From the NCBI RefSeq assembly GCF_041146795.1, contig NC_135170.1, forward strand, positions 24,546,033 to 24,610,032: a DNA stretch of 64,000 nt, given 5' to 3'. Shown here piece after piece: positions 9,998 to 20,193 of this stretch. Position numbers and translations under genes: made by a program. Positions within the stretch are counted from its first letter, which is position 1, and every line of letters starts with the position of its first letter. This stretch comes from Maylandia zebra (Eukaryota; Chordata; Actinopteri; Cichliformes; Cichlidae). The notes beneath the pieces were generated by a model, which worked only from the letters and a program-made list of their open reading frames with translations, was not told the DNA's origin and made no database searches.

Positions 9998-10305
9998 GGG
10001 ATGCGCTCTTCTGGACGGAGATCTCTGATGTTGTTCCTGGGATCTGCTGGAGCCGCTCACCTAGCTTGGGAGTCACCGAACTGAGTGTTCCAATTACCAC
10101 TGGGACCACTGTTACCTTAACCCTCCACATCTTCTCGAGCTCTTCTCTGAGCCTTTGGTATTTCTCAAGCTTCTCGTGCTCCTTTTTCCTGATGCTGTGC
10201 AGGGTGTACCCCCGCCTCTCGCCCTATGACAGCTGGGATAGGCTCCAGCGCCCCCCGCGTCCCTGAAAAGGATAAGCGGAAGCGAATGGATGGATGGATG
10301 AATTT
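9998..10305 (-). mobile_element. LINE 3' fragment (Dong/Rex6-like) with GGAT tail repeat
   Basis: Minus-strand peptides KKEHEKLEKYQRLREELEKM and VVPVVIGTLSSVTPKLGERL match, from memory, the C-terminal part of a fish non-LTR retrotransposon ORF. The plus-strand right part (acccccgcctctcgccctatg, ending in ggatggatgg) is a very common fish repeat tail. The fragment lies inside what should be the J-C intron. Its family name is tentative. A 5' fragment of apparently the same family lies at 15.2-15.8 kb. Confidence 0.6.
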
Positions 10306-11338
10306 CAAATAAGCTCAATGTTTATTGTTTATTGTGCTTTAGTTATTTGTTGGCATTAGTTTATTTGTAAAATGATCCCATGCAATACAATTCTATTGTA
10401 CTGCATTCTTTTTTGTTCTTTTTATTCATCAGTCATCAATAACAAAGTTTGTTTTGTTTGATTGGGGAATGTATTTTTTTGATCTGTTAGTTTTTGCAAA
10501 TAAAAAAACTTTTAGTTTTTGTAATTTCTATTTCAGATAACAGAGAAGCATATTTTTAACATACCTGCTGTGTACTGTAAACAGTCGCTTTCAAGCACAT
10601 TCACAGATCATTACGTTGTGGTTTATGAGCACTAGTGCTAATCATTTAAACAAGTAAAATACTTAAAACGCATTCACATATTCTTGACAGAATTGCAGTG
10701 TGCAGAAAAGACACTGAGTAAATACTGTATATTTCCTTCCCATGAGTATTATGTCAGTCAGTTTGATCGTCATCATTTTTACAAATGATAGAAAAATATA
10801 TACCATAATAATACAATAGCTACAATAAATCACACCATGTTCTTAAAAATGGTTGTAAAAGAATCAAACATTTGTCACTAGTGTCCTTATCCTCACACTT
10901 CTATATTTTCCTTCTGCCTTAAAAATATGTTTCTGAATAATCAAAACTAAATGAACATGGTCTAGAAGTTCTAAACTAGCTTCAGTATAGCTTTATATAT
11001 ATTTTTTAAACTGCATGTTAATTACACTTTATTTTAAATGATAAGTTAAACTGCTGTTGGACAGTTAGACCTGTGAGTAGTGTCCATAAAATTTCTGTTA
11101 TTAAAAATAGCTTGCAGCAACATATAATACTATATGTTGGATAGTTTGATTTATGTGATCTGTTCGGGTTGATGTGAGTAAATGAGATGTACATATTTCA
11201 GTGCTTTCCTCTTTATGCCTTTAATAATGAAGATTAAAAAGGATTTAAAAATGGAGGATTTACAGGGTTTTTTTTATGGGTCTTTTTTTTTTTTTTTGCA
11301 TGTGAAAGTTTCTCAAAAAGCAGAAGTACTAATGAGGA
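10306..11338. other. Expected J-C region; no J segment found
   Basis: A J segment should lie between the C exon and VL3. I searched by eye on the minus strand for the FGxGT core and a nonamer-23-heptamer signal and found neither. Part of this stretch (about 10,905-11,010, cttctgcct...atgtttctgaataatc) repeats the DNA just upstream of the C exon (9,780-9,880). A second, lost C exon may therefore have been here. Confidence 0.4.
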
Positions 11339-11366
11339 GGTTTTTGTCACAGCCTGAATCACTGTG
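11339..11366 (-). promoter_or_regulatory. RSS of VL3, 12-bp spacer
   Basis: A consensus heptamer (11360-11366) and a consensus nonamer (11339-11347) are separated by 12 bp. The spacer ATTCAGGCTGTG differs from the ATTTACACTGTG of the other V segments. Confidence 0.9.
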
Positions 11367-11818
11367 ATACGGGTGCAGAAGCAGAGTCATCCCATGTCTG
11401 ACAGTAATACACTGCAGAGTCTCCTGTCTCTGCTCGCTTGATAATGAACTGGTAATCAATGTCTGATGAGGATTTAGAGTTGAATCTGTCTGAGGAGAAT
11501 CCTGTTCCAAAGCTGGGTGAGCTGCTAGAATGATGAAATCTTAGAACATACTGAAGAACCGTTCCAGGAACTTGTTTATACCAGCTAACATAATTTGCAT
11601 CATATCTCTCTATGTTGCAGTTGAGAACAACTTCTTGACCTGGAGAAACTGTGTGGACAGCAGGTGTCTGGGTCAACACGATCACTGCATCAACATCTGC
11701 CAGGAAACACAGAAAAAACAGAAGTTTAAAGTTTAGCTCTAAATATGGACAAAAAATGGAATAAGAACAAGATCTTACACATTAGAGCAGTAATGAGAGT
11801 GCAGAGGATCCACAGCAT
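11367..11818 (-). CDS. Ig light chain V segment VL3, divergent subfamily
   Basis: The leader is 11779-11818 (MLWILCTLITALM, donor GTAAGA) and the V exon is 11367-11696 (acceptor TTCCTGGCAG), in frame. The domain has the first Cys in LNCNIERYD, Trp in VSWYKQVPG and second Cys in AVYYCQTWDD. It differs widely from the other six V segments: FR1 is IVLTQTPAVHTVSPGQEV, CDR1 is longer, and FR3 has KSSSDIDYQFIIKRAETG. It still keeps YVLRFHHS and SPSFGTGFSS. It therefore represents a second V subfamily in the same cluster. Its promoter has a TATA box (CTTTATAAGC) and the CTCCTCCTCCTTT block at 11911-11923. No lesion is seen. Confidence 0.85.
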
Positions 11819-12054
11819 GTTGTCAGTGTGAAGTGTAAATGATCTTGTTTGTTTAGCGATATGTGAGTAGGAGAAGAGAGCTGGAGCTTATAAAGGGGAG
11901 AGGCAAACTAAAGGAGGAGGAGATTCAAGAAGACTACTTTCACTCATAGATTAAATGATTCATGAGCAGTTTCACATTGTTGTTCACATTGTTTCACATG
12001 TTTCTGATTCATATTCATCATTCAGGCTCAAGTCTGTCATAAAATAATATTCTT
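11819..12054. other. VL3 upstream region
   Basis: This holds the VL3 promoter (TATA near 11,890 and the pyrimidine block at 11,911-11,923), then unassigned AT-rich sequence. Confidence 0.4.
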
Positions 12055-12525
12055 GAAAAAGTTGTTGTAGCTGTTAGTGTGGCTCTCATTTTGGCCTTCT
12101 GTTGCTGTAGCCCATCTGCTTCAAGGTCAGATGTACGGTGCTCCCAAAGATGCTCTTCTGCATAGCTTGTTTTGAAACATTGCACCAAAAACTGCTGCTC
12201 GCTGGATATTTTCTAATTTGAGTCCTCCATCCCTGTAAACCCTAGAGATGGTTGTGCAAAAAAATAATCCCGGTACATTAACAGTGTCTGAAATACTCAC
12301 GCCAGCCTGTCTAACATCAATAACCATCTCATGTTTAGTCATCTTTCTTCTTTATTCTGATGATCGGTTTGAACTTCTGCAGTCTGTCTTGACCATATCT
12401 AGATATGTACATTGCTAGCTTCAAGTTACTAGATATTAGATATTTGGATCACTATAATAAGCACTGGAACAGGTGTCCCTAATAAAGTGGTTGTTGAATT
12501 TATGTACCGTGACTGTACTGGACTA
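12055..12525 (-). mobile_element. Tc/mariner-like DNA transposon fragment
   Basis: On the minus strand a short frame (12127-12342) reads MTKHEMVIDVRQAGVSIS and later TTISRVYRDGG, a helix-turn-helix-like N-terminus of a Tc/mariner-type transposase as I recall from fish repeats. The sequence ggtgtccctaataaagtgg near 12,470-12,490 matches the end of that repeat family. The fragment is too decayed to be active. Confidence 0.5.
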
Positions 12526-12981
12526 TACATTAGTTGGTGCCACGTTCTCAGTTTTTTTATATTTTCTTTGCCTGCTTTCTGATACATAGAGTTTCATGAG
12601 TAACAATTTGCTTTTCTCCATTACGTTAGTTATGTAACGTTTCCAAAAGTTCCTTCATATTTTATTTCTAAAAAATGTTTGCACTACATTAGACCTGCAT
12701 TAATGCAGAACTGTTTCCAAAGTTAGTAATGTTTTGAGAATTTTTTTTTTTTTTGATGACTCTGTCTTTATAGGGTGGTGAAAGTTTTACATTTATTCAT
12801 TATCATGTTTTTTAGAACTGATTGGAAAGTGCTATGACTTTTCTCCTTTGAGAAATGAGCAAAAATTGTTTGAGAAAAACTGCAACACATTATCTGCAGT
12901 TGGTGGGTTAACACTGAGTTGCTTGATCTCTCAGTTATCAGGATGTGGAAGAGTGTCAAAAAGCAGAAGTATTAGTGAGGA
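12526..12981. other. VL4 3' flank
   Basis: The last ~150 bases repeat the flank of VL2 (aaaactgcaacacattatctgcagttggtgggtt). The rest shows nothing recognisable. Confidence 0.4.
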
Positions 12982-13009
12982 AGTTTTTGTCACAGTGTAA
13001 ATCACTGTG
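12982..13009 (-). promoter_or_regulatory. RSS of VL4, 12-bp spacer, variant nonamer
   Basis: The heptamer (13003-13009) is consensus and the spacer is 12 bp. The nonamer (12982-12990) reads ACAAAAACT, with one change from the consensus at the last base. Confidence 0.85.
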
Positions 13010-13475
13010 ATGCGTACTCCTTAACAGAGCTGTCCCATGTCTTACAGTAATAGACTGCAGAGTCTCCCTCCTCCACATTGTTGATGATCAAACGATAATC
13101 TGATGTTGACTGATGAGTGGATGTGAATTTTGGAGCAGAGAACCCAGAGCCATAGGTTGGAGAACTAGAGCCATGATAAAAATACAGCACAAACTGAGGA
13201 ACTCCTCCTGGAGTCTGTTTATACCACCGAGCAGCACTATCAGTAACAGTCCCCAGGTTACAGTCTATGGTGGCCGTCTGTCCTTTTCTTACTGATAAAA
13301 TAGGTTTCTGTGTCACCACCGTCACACCACTCACACCTGCAAACAACAATAAGACATGGAGTCATATGAAGCACACTGATATGTGAATCCAGCACCTAAA
13401 CTAAGATTAGTCTGAAGTATAAATAGGTCTCATACATGTTAGAGCAGCGATGAGAACACAGAGAGTCACCAGCAT
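13010..13475 (-). CDS. Ig light chain V segment VL4 (sigma-like)
   Basis: The leader is 13436-13475 (MLVTLCVLIAALT, donor GTATGA, slightly weaker than the GTAAAG of its neighbours) and the V exon is 13010-13336. Canonical residues are present: Cys in IDCNLGT, Trp in ARWYKQTPGG and Cys in AVYYCKTWDSSVKEY. CDR2-side residues are YFYHGSSSPTYGSG. No stop or frameshift is seen. The promoter has a TATA-like stretch and gacaggaggaggagct at about 13,583-13,598. Confidence 0.85.
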
Positions 13476-14095
13476 GTTGACAGTATGAGCTGAGAATGGA
13501 CTTAGAAAGAGATTGCACTGTCTAAGTACGATGAAGAGAGGAGGTGTGAACCATTTAATATATAACTGAAACTCAGAGAGACTGACAGGAGGAGGAGCTT
13601 TAATATTACTTTGTTAATGTCCTTTAGCTGTATTGTTGATGCTATAACAATTACTTTTTTAAAATTATGGATTAGTGTCTTAGTATGTTTGGACAAACAC
13701 AGAGCAGTATCTAGCCAACCGCCTATGTTTGACCAACTTAAAATTAATGAAATATTTCTAGGTGTGGGCAGCACATTCTTGATACTAAAAAGATGGAGCA
13801 ATAGATTTAAAATTAGGACACAGTATAAATGTATGAACTTTGAGGAGACAAAAAAACAATAATATAAATAAAGAGTTGTTATCAAATAAAATAGCACAAA
13901 CATATGAATGTTTTTTTTCATGTTTCACTAATTACAAGACAGAATAGTCAAAGTGCTATGCCTTACTACAGATCAATGGGATTATTACATAATCCAAACC
14001 ACTAAAATGCCAGAACTTTTCCTTGAAGTTTCATGAAAGTGGAATGGTTAATGTAGTAGAATATTTTATAAAATATCACTTTATTTAGAAATACA
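13476..14095. other. Upstream of VL4, no gene recognised
   Basis: This holds the VL4 promoter up to about 13,600, then AT-rich DNA. A long minus-strand frame (13502-13921) is low-complexity and runs through the promoter. I regard it as chance. Confidence 0.35.
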
Positions 14096-14097
14096 TA

Positions 14098-14361
14098 CCC
14101 ATATGGAAAAGAAATAGTAAAAACTTGCATAAGATGTGGCCTACTTCATATAGTGAATCATATAAGGCTTATATGATTAGTCATGAAAGTGGCCACTTTC
14201 TCATTACTTTCATATATTGTATTAATAAGTATCCAAAACATACAAGTTTCATTTATAAATTTTTTCAAGGGATCTTATATCTGTTTTCACTCTTGCTTTT
14301 CATACAAGTTTCACACAAGACAGATACAAGATAAGATTTATATATATCTTTTCCATATGGG
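14098..14361. mobile_element. TA-flanked MITE
   Basis: This 264-bp element has perfect inverted ends CCCATATGGAAAAGA. A TA dinucleotide lies on each side (14096-14097 and 14362-14363), the target duplication typical of Tc1/mariner-type elements. The interior is AT-rich and non-coding. Confidence 0.75.
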
Positions 14362-14363
14362 TA

Positions 14364-14884
14364 ACAACTGAACACAGGGTCCATACAGTATGTACACAGA
14401 AAAATTAGCTAATAGAGTCCCAGCTTATATTGTCACCAAGTTGTTTTATTTTCATGAGCAGTTACAGAACCAAAAAGAACGGCTAATCAGTAGATATGGG
14501 AGAGGCCCAGCCAACTGGTTGACACTGAAATTTAATTTGGCCTGTCCTCCTGCTTACTTTACTAAGTCATAATAGACTTGAGTAGAATCATTTAATTGAT
14601 AGCTTAGCTTGATCCACTTGAGGTTGAGGAGTTACACTGAACTCCTCTGGAACCAATATCAATAACCATATACAGTCTGACCTTAATTCACTCATCAATA
14701 CCTCAGGATGTATAATGTAATTTATCAGCTTTATTAAATGTAATGTAGAGAATATTTACAGAAAAATATGTCAAGCTTGGATAATTATTGAAAATAAAAT
14801 GTGTGTGGACAGGTGAAATTGTATATTTAAAGAGAAAAATCATTTAATGTCTACGCTTTTCCTAATTAGAATAGTTTAAACATG
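14364..14884. other. Intergenic, nothing recognised
   Basis: This is AT-rich DNA with only short frames. I see no V or C homology until about 14,885. Confidence 0.35.
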
Positions 14885-15130
14885 TAGAGTGTTACAGAGT
14901 GCTGACACTTCTTCATTTACATGTACTGTAAATGTAAATAATAAATGAACTCTTGCAGGTGCATCCTGGGAAAAAGGGGATGAAGAAGTAGAGAAGTAAT
15001 GCTTCACTGACTGACGATGCAAATTAATTCAGGGTCAGAAACATGTAGTTTCACCGTAACTTTGACCTTTATACATTTAAACCTATAAACCCTTGCTCAC
15101 TAGTGTACAGTTTGTATATTATATAGTGGC
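14885..15130 (-). repeat. Relic of CL 3' flank
   Basis: The blocks gagtgctgacacttcttcatttacatg, caggtgcatcctgggaaaaa, aatgcttcactgactga and ctcactagtgtacag align with the 3' flank of the constant exon (8.85-9.0 kb). No C exon follows; the similarity is interrupted by a LINE fragment at 15.18 kb. Confidence 0.55.
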
Positions 15131-15179
15131 AACACATGTTTTTCAAACTGTCATGACATAAGTTTTTCTAACAAAAATC

Positions 15180-15800
15180 TCTTCAAGCGGCTGGCCCAGG
15201 CTGTGAGTCGTTGCTTGGCAGTTTCCAAGCCTCAGGTATGGACAGGTTCCTGTACTTCTTAGGCACCTTCTTCATCACACCTTTCTGCAACTCCACTAAC
15301 CTCCCTCAGTGCTACCTTGATGTTAGCCTTTAGCCTGCTTCTCCATGGAGGGTACTGCCCCTTGTGGCTGTTCAACTTGTAGATCAGCTTGTTAGTCTCG
15401 GTAATGGTAGCTGTAGGTATTGTCCGTAGTGCTGCATTAACATCATCTAGCAGACCTTCTGAGGGTACTTCACGTAGTCTTGGTAACTGGCTACAGGGGA
15501 TCGAGGTTTCAAACTTGGCCATGATCCTATCTTTCAAGTCAGTTCCTCTCACACTGAACGATCCTTCTCCTATCGCGCTTGGGGCTTGGTACCCAATCTT
15601 GGGTGGGGGTGATGATATCTCGCCCCTGACCTGGCGTCCTGGCTCCCCATTGCCATAGCATTTATGTTGTACCTCATCAATCTCTAGCTGTGAGAGCAGT
15701 CCCTTCTTTCAAATATTGGAACACTGAGCTGCTAGTTGTTTCACCGTCATTTTGGATGTTGGGTATCGAAGAATCCATAGGTCCCTCATCCTATTCATGT
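15180..15800 (-). mobile_element. LINE ORF fragment (Dong/Rex6-like)
   Basis: The minus-strand frame contains KFETSIPCSQLPRLREVPSE, DVNAALRTIPTATITETNKL and GQYPPWRSRLKANIKVALRE. I recognise these as the N-terminal part of a fish non-LTR retrotransposon protein, of the same family as the C-terminal fragment at 10.0 kb. Frame breaks on both sides show it is dead. The clade name is tentative. Confidence 0.65.
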
Positions 15801-16984
15801 AACCCCTACCGCCAGGGTTACATGGTTGCATACTAGCATTACAGCAACCCTATTTTCATCTCTTGCCCACTGATGCCTTCTTGTCAGGGTGCCCTGGTTC
15901 CTCAACACACTGATTTTATGTTTTTTGTCTGATTTTACATCAGATGTGTTAAGTATGTCAAAATGAAAAAAAAAGCAAAACAGTAAATTCAGACATGTGA
16001 GGTTGTGGTGAAAAGAGCGATACCAAACAAGGCAAGATAAATAGTTTTTAAAGGTGAAATATAGAGGTAAAACCAAAAGTAATCAAAAACAGCCAATTAT
16101 ATCCTTATTTTCTTCACTGAGCTGGGTCACATTCTCAGTTAGAGACTTGACCGAGTCCCACAGTGAGGCATTTTCAGCAGTGAGGCATTTTCAGCAGTGA
16201 GTGTTCCAGCGGTGCCTGCCGGGGAACTTCTCTAGGAAGATGGCATCTCGTTCTTGGCTGGGGAAGAGGAACTCTCAGCCTTCCTCAGGTCTACAGTATT
16301 TAGGCACCCGTCAATGTATCCCTGGAAAGCATCTCCTTGCTGTCCTTCGGGGTGTTGGAAATGATTTTGCCGTCTGTCAAATGTTTGGTGTAAATTAATC
16401 TTCAAAAAATGCTTGTTTAATTCTGAGCCACCGTTCATTTTTTATCTGCCAAGTACAGTAAGTCTGTCATCACTACAGCATTTTCGTTCTGCTCCTACTC
16501 ATGGTCTTTCATGACTTTATATAAGATGGTGCTGTTGCCACAGTAGAGAAAATCCTTCCAACATGTACCATTTTCATTTACAGGTGTAAATGATGTCTCT
16601 TTCAATCGCTGCAGCATGTCACTGCTCAGTGGCACAGAGTCATGTGAGCATGGTGCAACTAAACACAGAACAACATGTTGTGCTTTGCCCTTCCTCGGCA
16701 TGTGCAGGGGATGGGCAAAGCGTGCCTGCATGAGAAGACCAGACAAAGGAAAAGGAAAGGATGAAAGTAAAGTATCAATACTATTGATATCAGATCAATC
16801 TGCCAACCCCTTGTCTGTGTATTATTTGATGCATAGTGTAGTTAGTAAAAGTGAAAATAAATAAGTGAAAATCAAAAACAGCAATTTTTTGTTTGTAAAT
16901 TGCAGCTATGGAGATATTACACTGAGTATACTTGACAGCGCTGTGATCAGTATAGAGTCTAAAAAAGCAGAAGGAAAAGTAAGA
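15801..16984. other. Unassigned region with coding-like minus-strand frames
   Basis: Minus-strand frames at 16495-16746 and 16232-16438 have ordinary amino-acid composition (for example ARFAHPLHMPRKGKAQHVVL), unlike random AT-rich frames. They may be the remains of a transposon or retrocopy. A direct repeat gtgaggcattttcagca occurs twice in tandem near 16,160-16,198. I cannot name the source. Confidence 0.35.
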
Positions 16985-17012
16985 GGTTTTTGTCACAGTG
17001 TAAATCACTGTG
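16985..17012 (-). promoter_or_regulatory. RSS of VL5, 12-bp spacer
   Basis: A consensus heptamer (17006-17012) and a consensus nonamer (16985-16993) are separated by spacer ATTTACACTGTG. Confidence 0.9.
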
Positions 17013-17476
17013 ATACATCCTCTTTGGCAGAGTCGTCATATGTCTTACAGTAATAGACTGCAGGGTCTCCCTCCTCCACATTGTTGATGATCAAATGATA
17101 ATCTGTTGTTGACTGATGAGTGGATGTGAATTTTGGAGAAGAGAACCCAGAGCCATAATATGAAGAACTGTAGCTGCGATGAAACCTCAGCACATACTGA
17201 GGAACTCCTCCTGGAATCTGTTTATACCACCGAGCAGACTGGTCAGTAATAGTCCCCAGGTTACAGTCCATGGTGGCTGTCTGTCCTTTCCTCACTGATA
17301 CAACAGGAGGTTTCTGTGTCACCACCGTCACACCACTCACACCTGCAAACAACAAGAACACATGGAGTCAAGATAAACACCCTTACAGATGAATATAACA
17401 TGAGGTCTAAGCTATACTGTAACTCAAACTCTTTACATGTTAGAGCAGTGATGAGAGCACAAAGAGTCACCAGCAT
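17013..17476 (-). CDS. Ig light chain V segment VL5 (sigma-like)
   Basis: The leader is 17437-17476 (MLVTLCALITALT, donor GTAAAG) and the V exon is 17013-17342. Cys pair (MDCNLGT, AVYYCKTYDD), Trp (ARWYKQIPGG) and FR2 (YVLRFHRSYSSSYYGSG) are all present. It is nearly identical to VL6 except at the CDR3 end (KTYDDSAKED against KTYDDSVDEF), plus a few scattered changes including EEGDPAVYYC, where a Pro replaces the usual Ser. No lesion is seen. The TATA-like ctatttaa and gggaggaggagct lie at 17,523-17,553. Confidence 0.87.
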
Positions 17477-17691
17477 GATGTTGATTTGAGCAAAGAATTA
17501 AGAAGTGAAAGATTTGGAAGAGCTATTTAACACAACTAATGGGAGGAGGAGCTGTTGGTTTTTGTTTGTTTGTATTTCATTGGTTACTTTCCTTTCTTCT
17601 TAATCATCCATCATTTTTTATAATTTATATATAATTTTTAACTACTACTACTACTACTAATACTGATACTACTACTAATAATAATACATTG

Positions 17692-17694
<3 letters not shown>

Positions 17695-17741
<47 letters not shown>
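17695..17741. repeat. (TTA)n microsatellite
   Basis: This is an uninterrupted TTA run of about 47 bp, preceded by CTA-rich degenerate repeats. It is the first of two copies in the tandem duplication. Confidence 0.95.
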
Positions 17742-17962
17742 GCTACTACTATTATTATTAATATTTTAAACAAAAAGTGAGTAGTTTTCTGCTACCATTC
17801 TATGATTCTAGGACTGACCAAATTATATTACCTAAAACATTATAGGTGTGGACTGATACATCCATTTCTGTATTTCTGTGTTTTGTTCCACACTGTGTGT
17901 TTGGGAATGTAATATGTTCAGATTTCACAAAAGCTGTGGTGTCACTTAGTTTGTTTTATTAG

Positions 17963-18125
17963 TTTTTTTGTCACAGTATTCACCACTGTGTTATGTCCTC
18001 CCCAATAAAGTCTCTCCATGTTTCACAGTAACACTTTGCAGAGTCTCCTGCTTTTAACTGTTAATTATGTTAAATATCAACACTTCACCAGGTTCTTTTG
18101 ATTCCTCATAGACATCCGATGGAAG
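17963..18125 (-). pseudogene. V segment relic with RSS (first copy)
   Basis: The heptamer CACAGTG (17984-17990), a 12-bp spacer and a T-extended nonamer (17963-17971) are followed by a decayed V 3' end. The frame reads AGDSAKCYCETW, which corresponds to the conserved GDSAVYYCxTW of FR3. Upstream the frame has several stops. It most resembles the VL3 subfamily (QTW) in this region. Confidence 0.7.
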
Positions 18126-18576
18126 ACAACACACTGCTCATTCTAGTCTAAACAACAGCATTTCAGTAACTTTCCACTAAAACACAGTTCCCCATTATCT
18201 ACTCTCTACAAGCAAACGTGGGCGAAGGTCTACTACATTTCTATCCCCTAAGGACACATAGTCTAATGCCTTTATTTTTCAGGGCCGTGTCCACTTAATA
18301 CTACACTATATGATTTTATGGCATTTTGGTTAATATTAGATTAATATAAGGCTCAGCATTAAAGCACTTCAGGTAACTTCATTCGAACAATTAGCATCTG
18401 ATTGTCCCCATTGAAATACTGTGTACATACTGAAGAGCTCTATCTGAGATTCTTCTTTAATCTCTTAATTCTGCAGCTAGGAAAAAAACACTATTTGTAG
18501 GTGGTGGGATTACAGTGAGTTTGTTTTTTGTGTCTTTTATAAAAAGAGCATCAAAAAGCAGAAGTATCTCTGTGGA

Positions 18577-18604
18577 GGTTTTTGTCACAGTGTAATTCAC
18601 TGTG
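18577..18604 (-). promoter_or_regulatory. RSS of VL6, 12-bp spacer
   Basis: A consensus heptamer (18598-18604) and a consensus nonamer (18577-18585) flank spacer AATTACACTGTG. Heptamer plus spacer form a fully symmetrical palindrome. Confidence 0.9.
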
Positions 18605-19068
18605 ATACGAACTCATCAACAGAGTCGTCATATGTCTTACAGTAATAGACTGCAGAGTCTCCCTGCTCCACATTGTTGATGATCAAACGATAATCTGTTG
18701 TTGACTGATGAGTGGATGTGAATTTTGGAGAAGAGAACCCAGAGCCATAATATGAAGAACTGTAGCTGCGATGAAACCTCAGCACATACTGAGGAACTCC
18801 TCCTGGAATCTGTTTATACCACCGAGCAGACTGGTCAGTAACAGTCCCCAGGTTACAGTCCATGGTGGCTGTCTGTCCTTTCCTCACTGATACAACAGGA
18901 GGTTTCTGTGTCACCACCGTCACACCACTCACACCTGCAAACAACAAGAACACATGGAGTCAAGATAAACACCCTTACAGATGAATATAACATGAGGTCT
19001 AAGCTATACTGTAACTCAAACTCTTTACATGTTAGAGCAGTGATGAGAGCACAAAGAGTCACCAGCAT
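18605..19068 (-). CDS. Ig light chain V segment VL6 (sigma-like)
   Basis: The leader is 19029-19068 and the V exon 18605-18934. The sequence is almost the same as VL5, with both Cys, the core Trp and an intact frame. The CDR3 end is KTYDDSVDEF, and the last codons match VL7 rather than VL5. That makes this V a hybrid junction of the tandem duplication. EQGDSAVYYC replaces the common EEGDSAVYYC. The promoter block lies at about 19,115-19,145. Confidence 0.87.
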
Positions 19069-19283
19069 GATGTTGATTTGAGCAAAGAATTAAGAAGTGA
19101 AAGATTTGGAAGAGCTATTTAACACAACTAATGGGAGGAGGAGCTGTTGGTTTTTGTTTGTTTGTATTTCACTGGTTACTTTCCTTTCTTCTTAATCATC
19201 CATCATTTTTTATAATTTATATATAATTTTTAACTACTACTACTACTACTAATACTGATACTACTACTAATAATAATACATTG

Positions 19284-19286
<3 letters not shown>

Positions 19287-19330
<44 letters not shown>
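19287..19330. repeat. (TTA)n microsatellite, second copy
   Basis: This is a TTA run of about 44 bp, one unit shorter than the copy at 17.7 kb. Confidence 0.95.
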
Positions 19331-19551
19331 GCTACTACTATTATTATTAATATTTTAAACAAAAAGTGAGTAGTTTTCTGCTACCATTCTATGATTCTAG
19401 GACTGACCAAATTATATTACCTAAAACATTATAGGTGTGGACTGATACATCCATTTCTGTATTTCTGTGTTTTGTTCCACACTGTGTGTTTGGGAATGTA
19501 ATATGTTCAGATTTCACAAAAGCTGTGGTGTCACTTAGTTTGTTTTATTAG

Positions 19552-19714
19552 TTTTTTTGTCACAGTATTCACCACTGTGTTATGTCCTCCCCAATAAAGT
19601 CTCTCCATGTTTCACAGTAACACTTTGCAGAGTCTCCTGCTTTTAACTGTTAATTATGTTAAATATCAACACTTCACCAGGTTCTTTTGATTCCTCATAG
19701 ACATCCGATGGAAG
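19552..19714 (-). pseudogene. V segment relic with RSS (second copy)
   Basis: This is the duplicate of the relic at 17,963-18,125. The nonamer is at 19,552-19,560, the heptamer at 19,573-19,579, and the AGDSAKCYCETW frame with upstream stops is the same. Confidence 0.7.
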
Positions 19715-20165
19715 ACAACACACTGCTCATTCTAGTCTAAACAACAGCATTTCAGTAACTTTCCACTAAAACACAGTTCCCCATTATCTACTCTCTACAA
19801 GCAAACGTGGGCGAAGGTCTACTACATTTCTATCCCCTAAGGACACATAGTCTAATGCCTTTATTTTTCAGGGCCGTGTCCACTTAATACTACACTATAT
19901 GATTTTATGGCATTTTGGTTAATATTAGATTAATATAAGGCTCAGCATTAAAGCACTTCAGGTAACTTCATTCGAACAATTAGCATCTGATTGTCCCCAT
20001 TGAAATACTGTGTACATACTGAAGAGCTCTATCTGAGATTCTTCTTTAATCTCTTAATTCTGCAGCTAGGAAAAAAACACTATTTGTAGGTGGTGGGATT
20101 ACAGTGAGTTTGTTTTTTGTGTCTTTTATAAAAAGAGCATCAAAAAGCAGAAGTATCTCTGTGGA

Positions 20166-20193
20166 GGTTTTTGTCACAGTGTAATTCACTGTG
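20166..20193 (-). promoter_or_regulatory. RSS of VL7, 12-bp spacer
   Basis: A consensus heptamer (20187-20193) and a consensus nonamer (20166-20174) flank spacer AATTACACTGTG, identical to VL6. Confidence 0.9.

Larger units (their letters stand above)
17013..20193. repeat. Recent ~1.59-kb tandem duplication (VL5 and VL6 units)
   Basis: Sequence from VL5 to the 3' end of VL6 is repeated almost base for base from VL6 to the 3' end of VL7. The offset is 1,592 bp in the V exons and 1,589 bp after the TTA microsatellite, which is one repeat unit shorter in the second copy. The 3' ends and RSS of VL6 and VL7 are alike while VL5 differs. The breakpoint therefore falls inside the V exons, as expected from unequal crossing over between V segments. 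Confidence 0.9.

Noticed and set aside
13502..13921. 139-codon minus-strand frame
   Set aside because: It is low-complexity, Ile/Leu/Ser-rich, overlaps the VL4 promoter and has no known domain; likely chance in AT-rich DNA.
17695..17741. TTA-type direct repeats considered as a CRISPR-like array
   Set aside because: This is a simple microsatellite in a vertebrate genome with no spacers.
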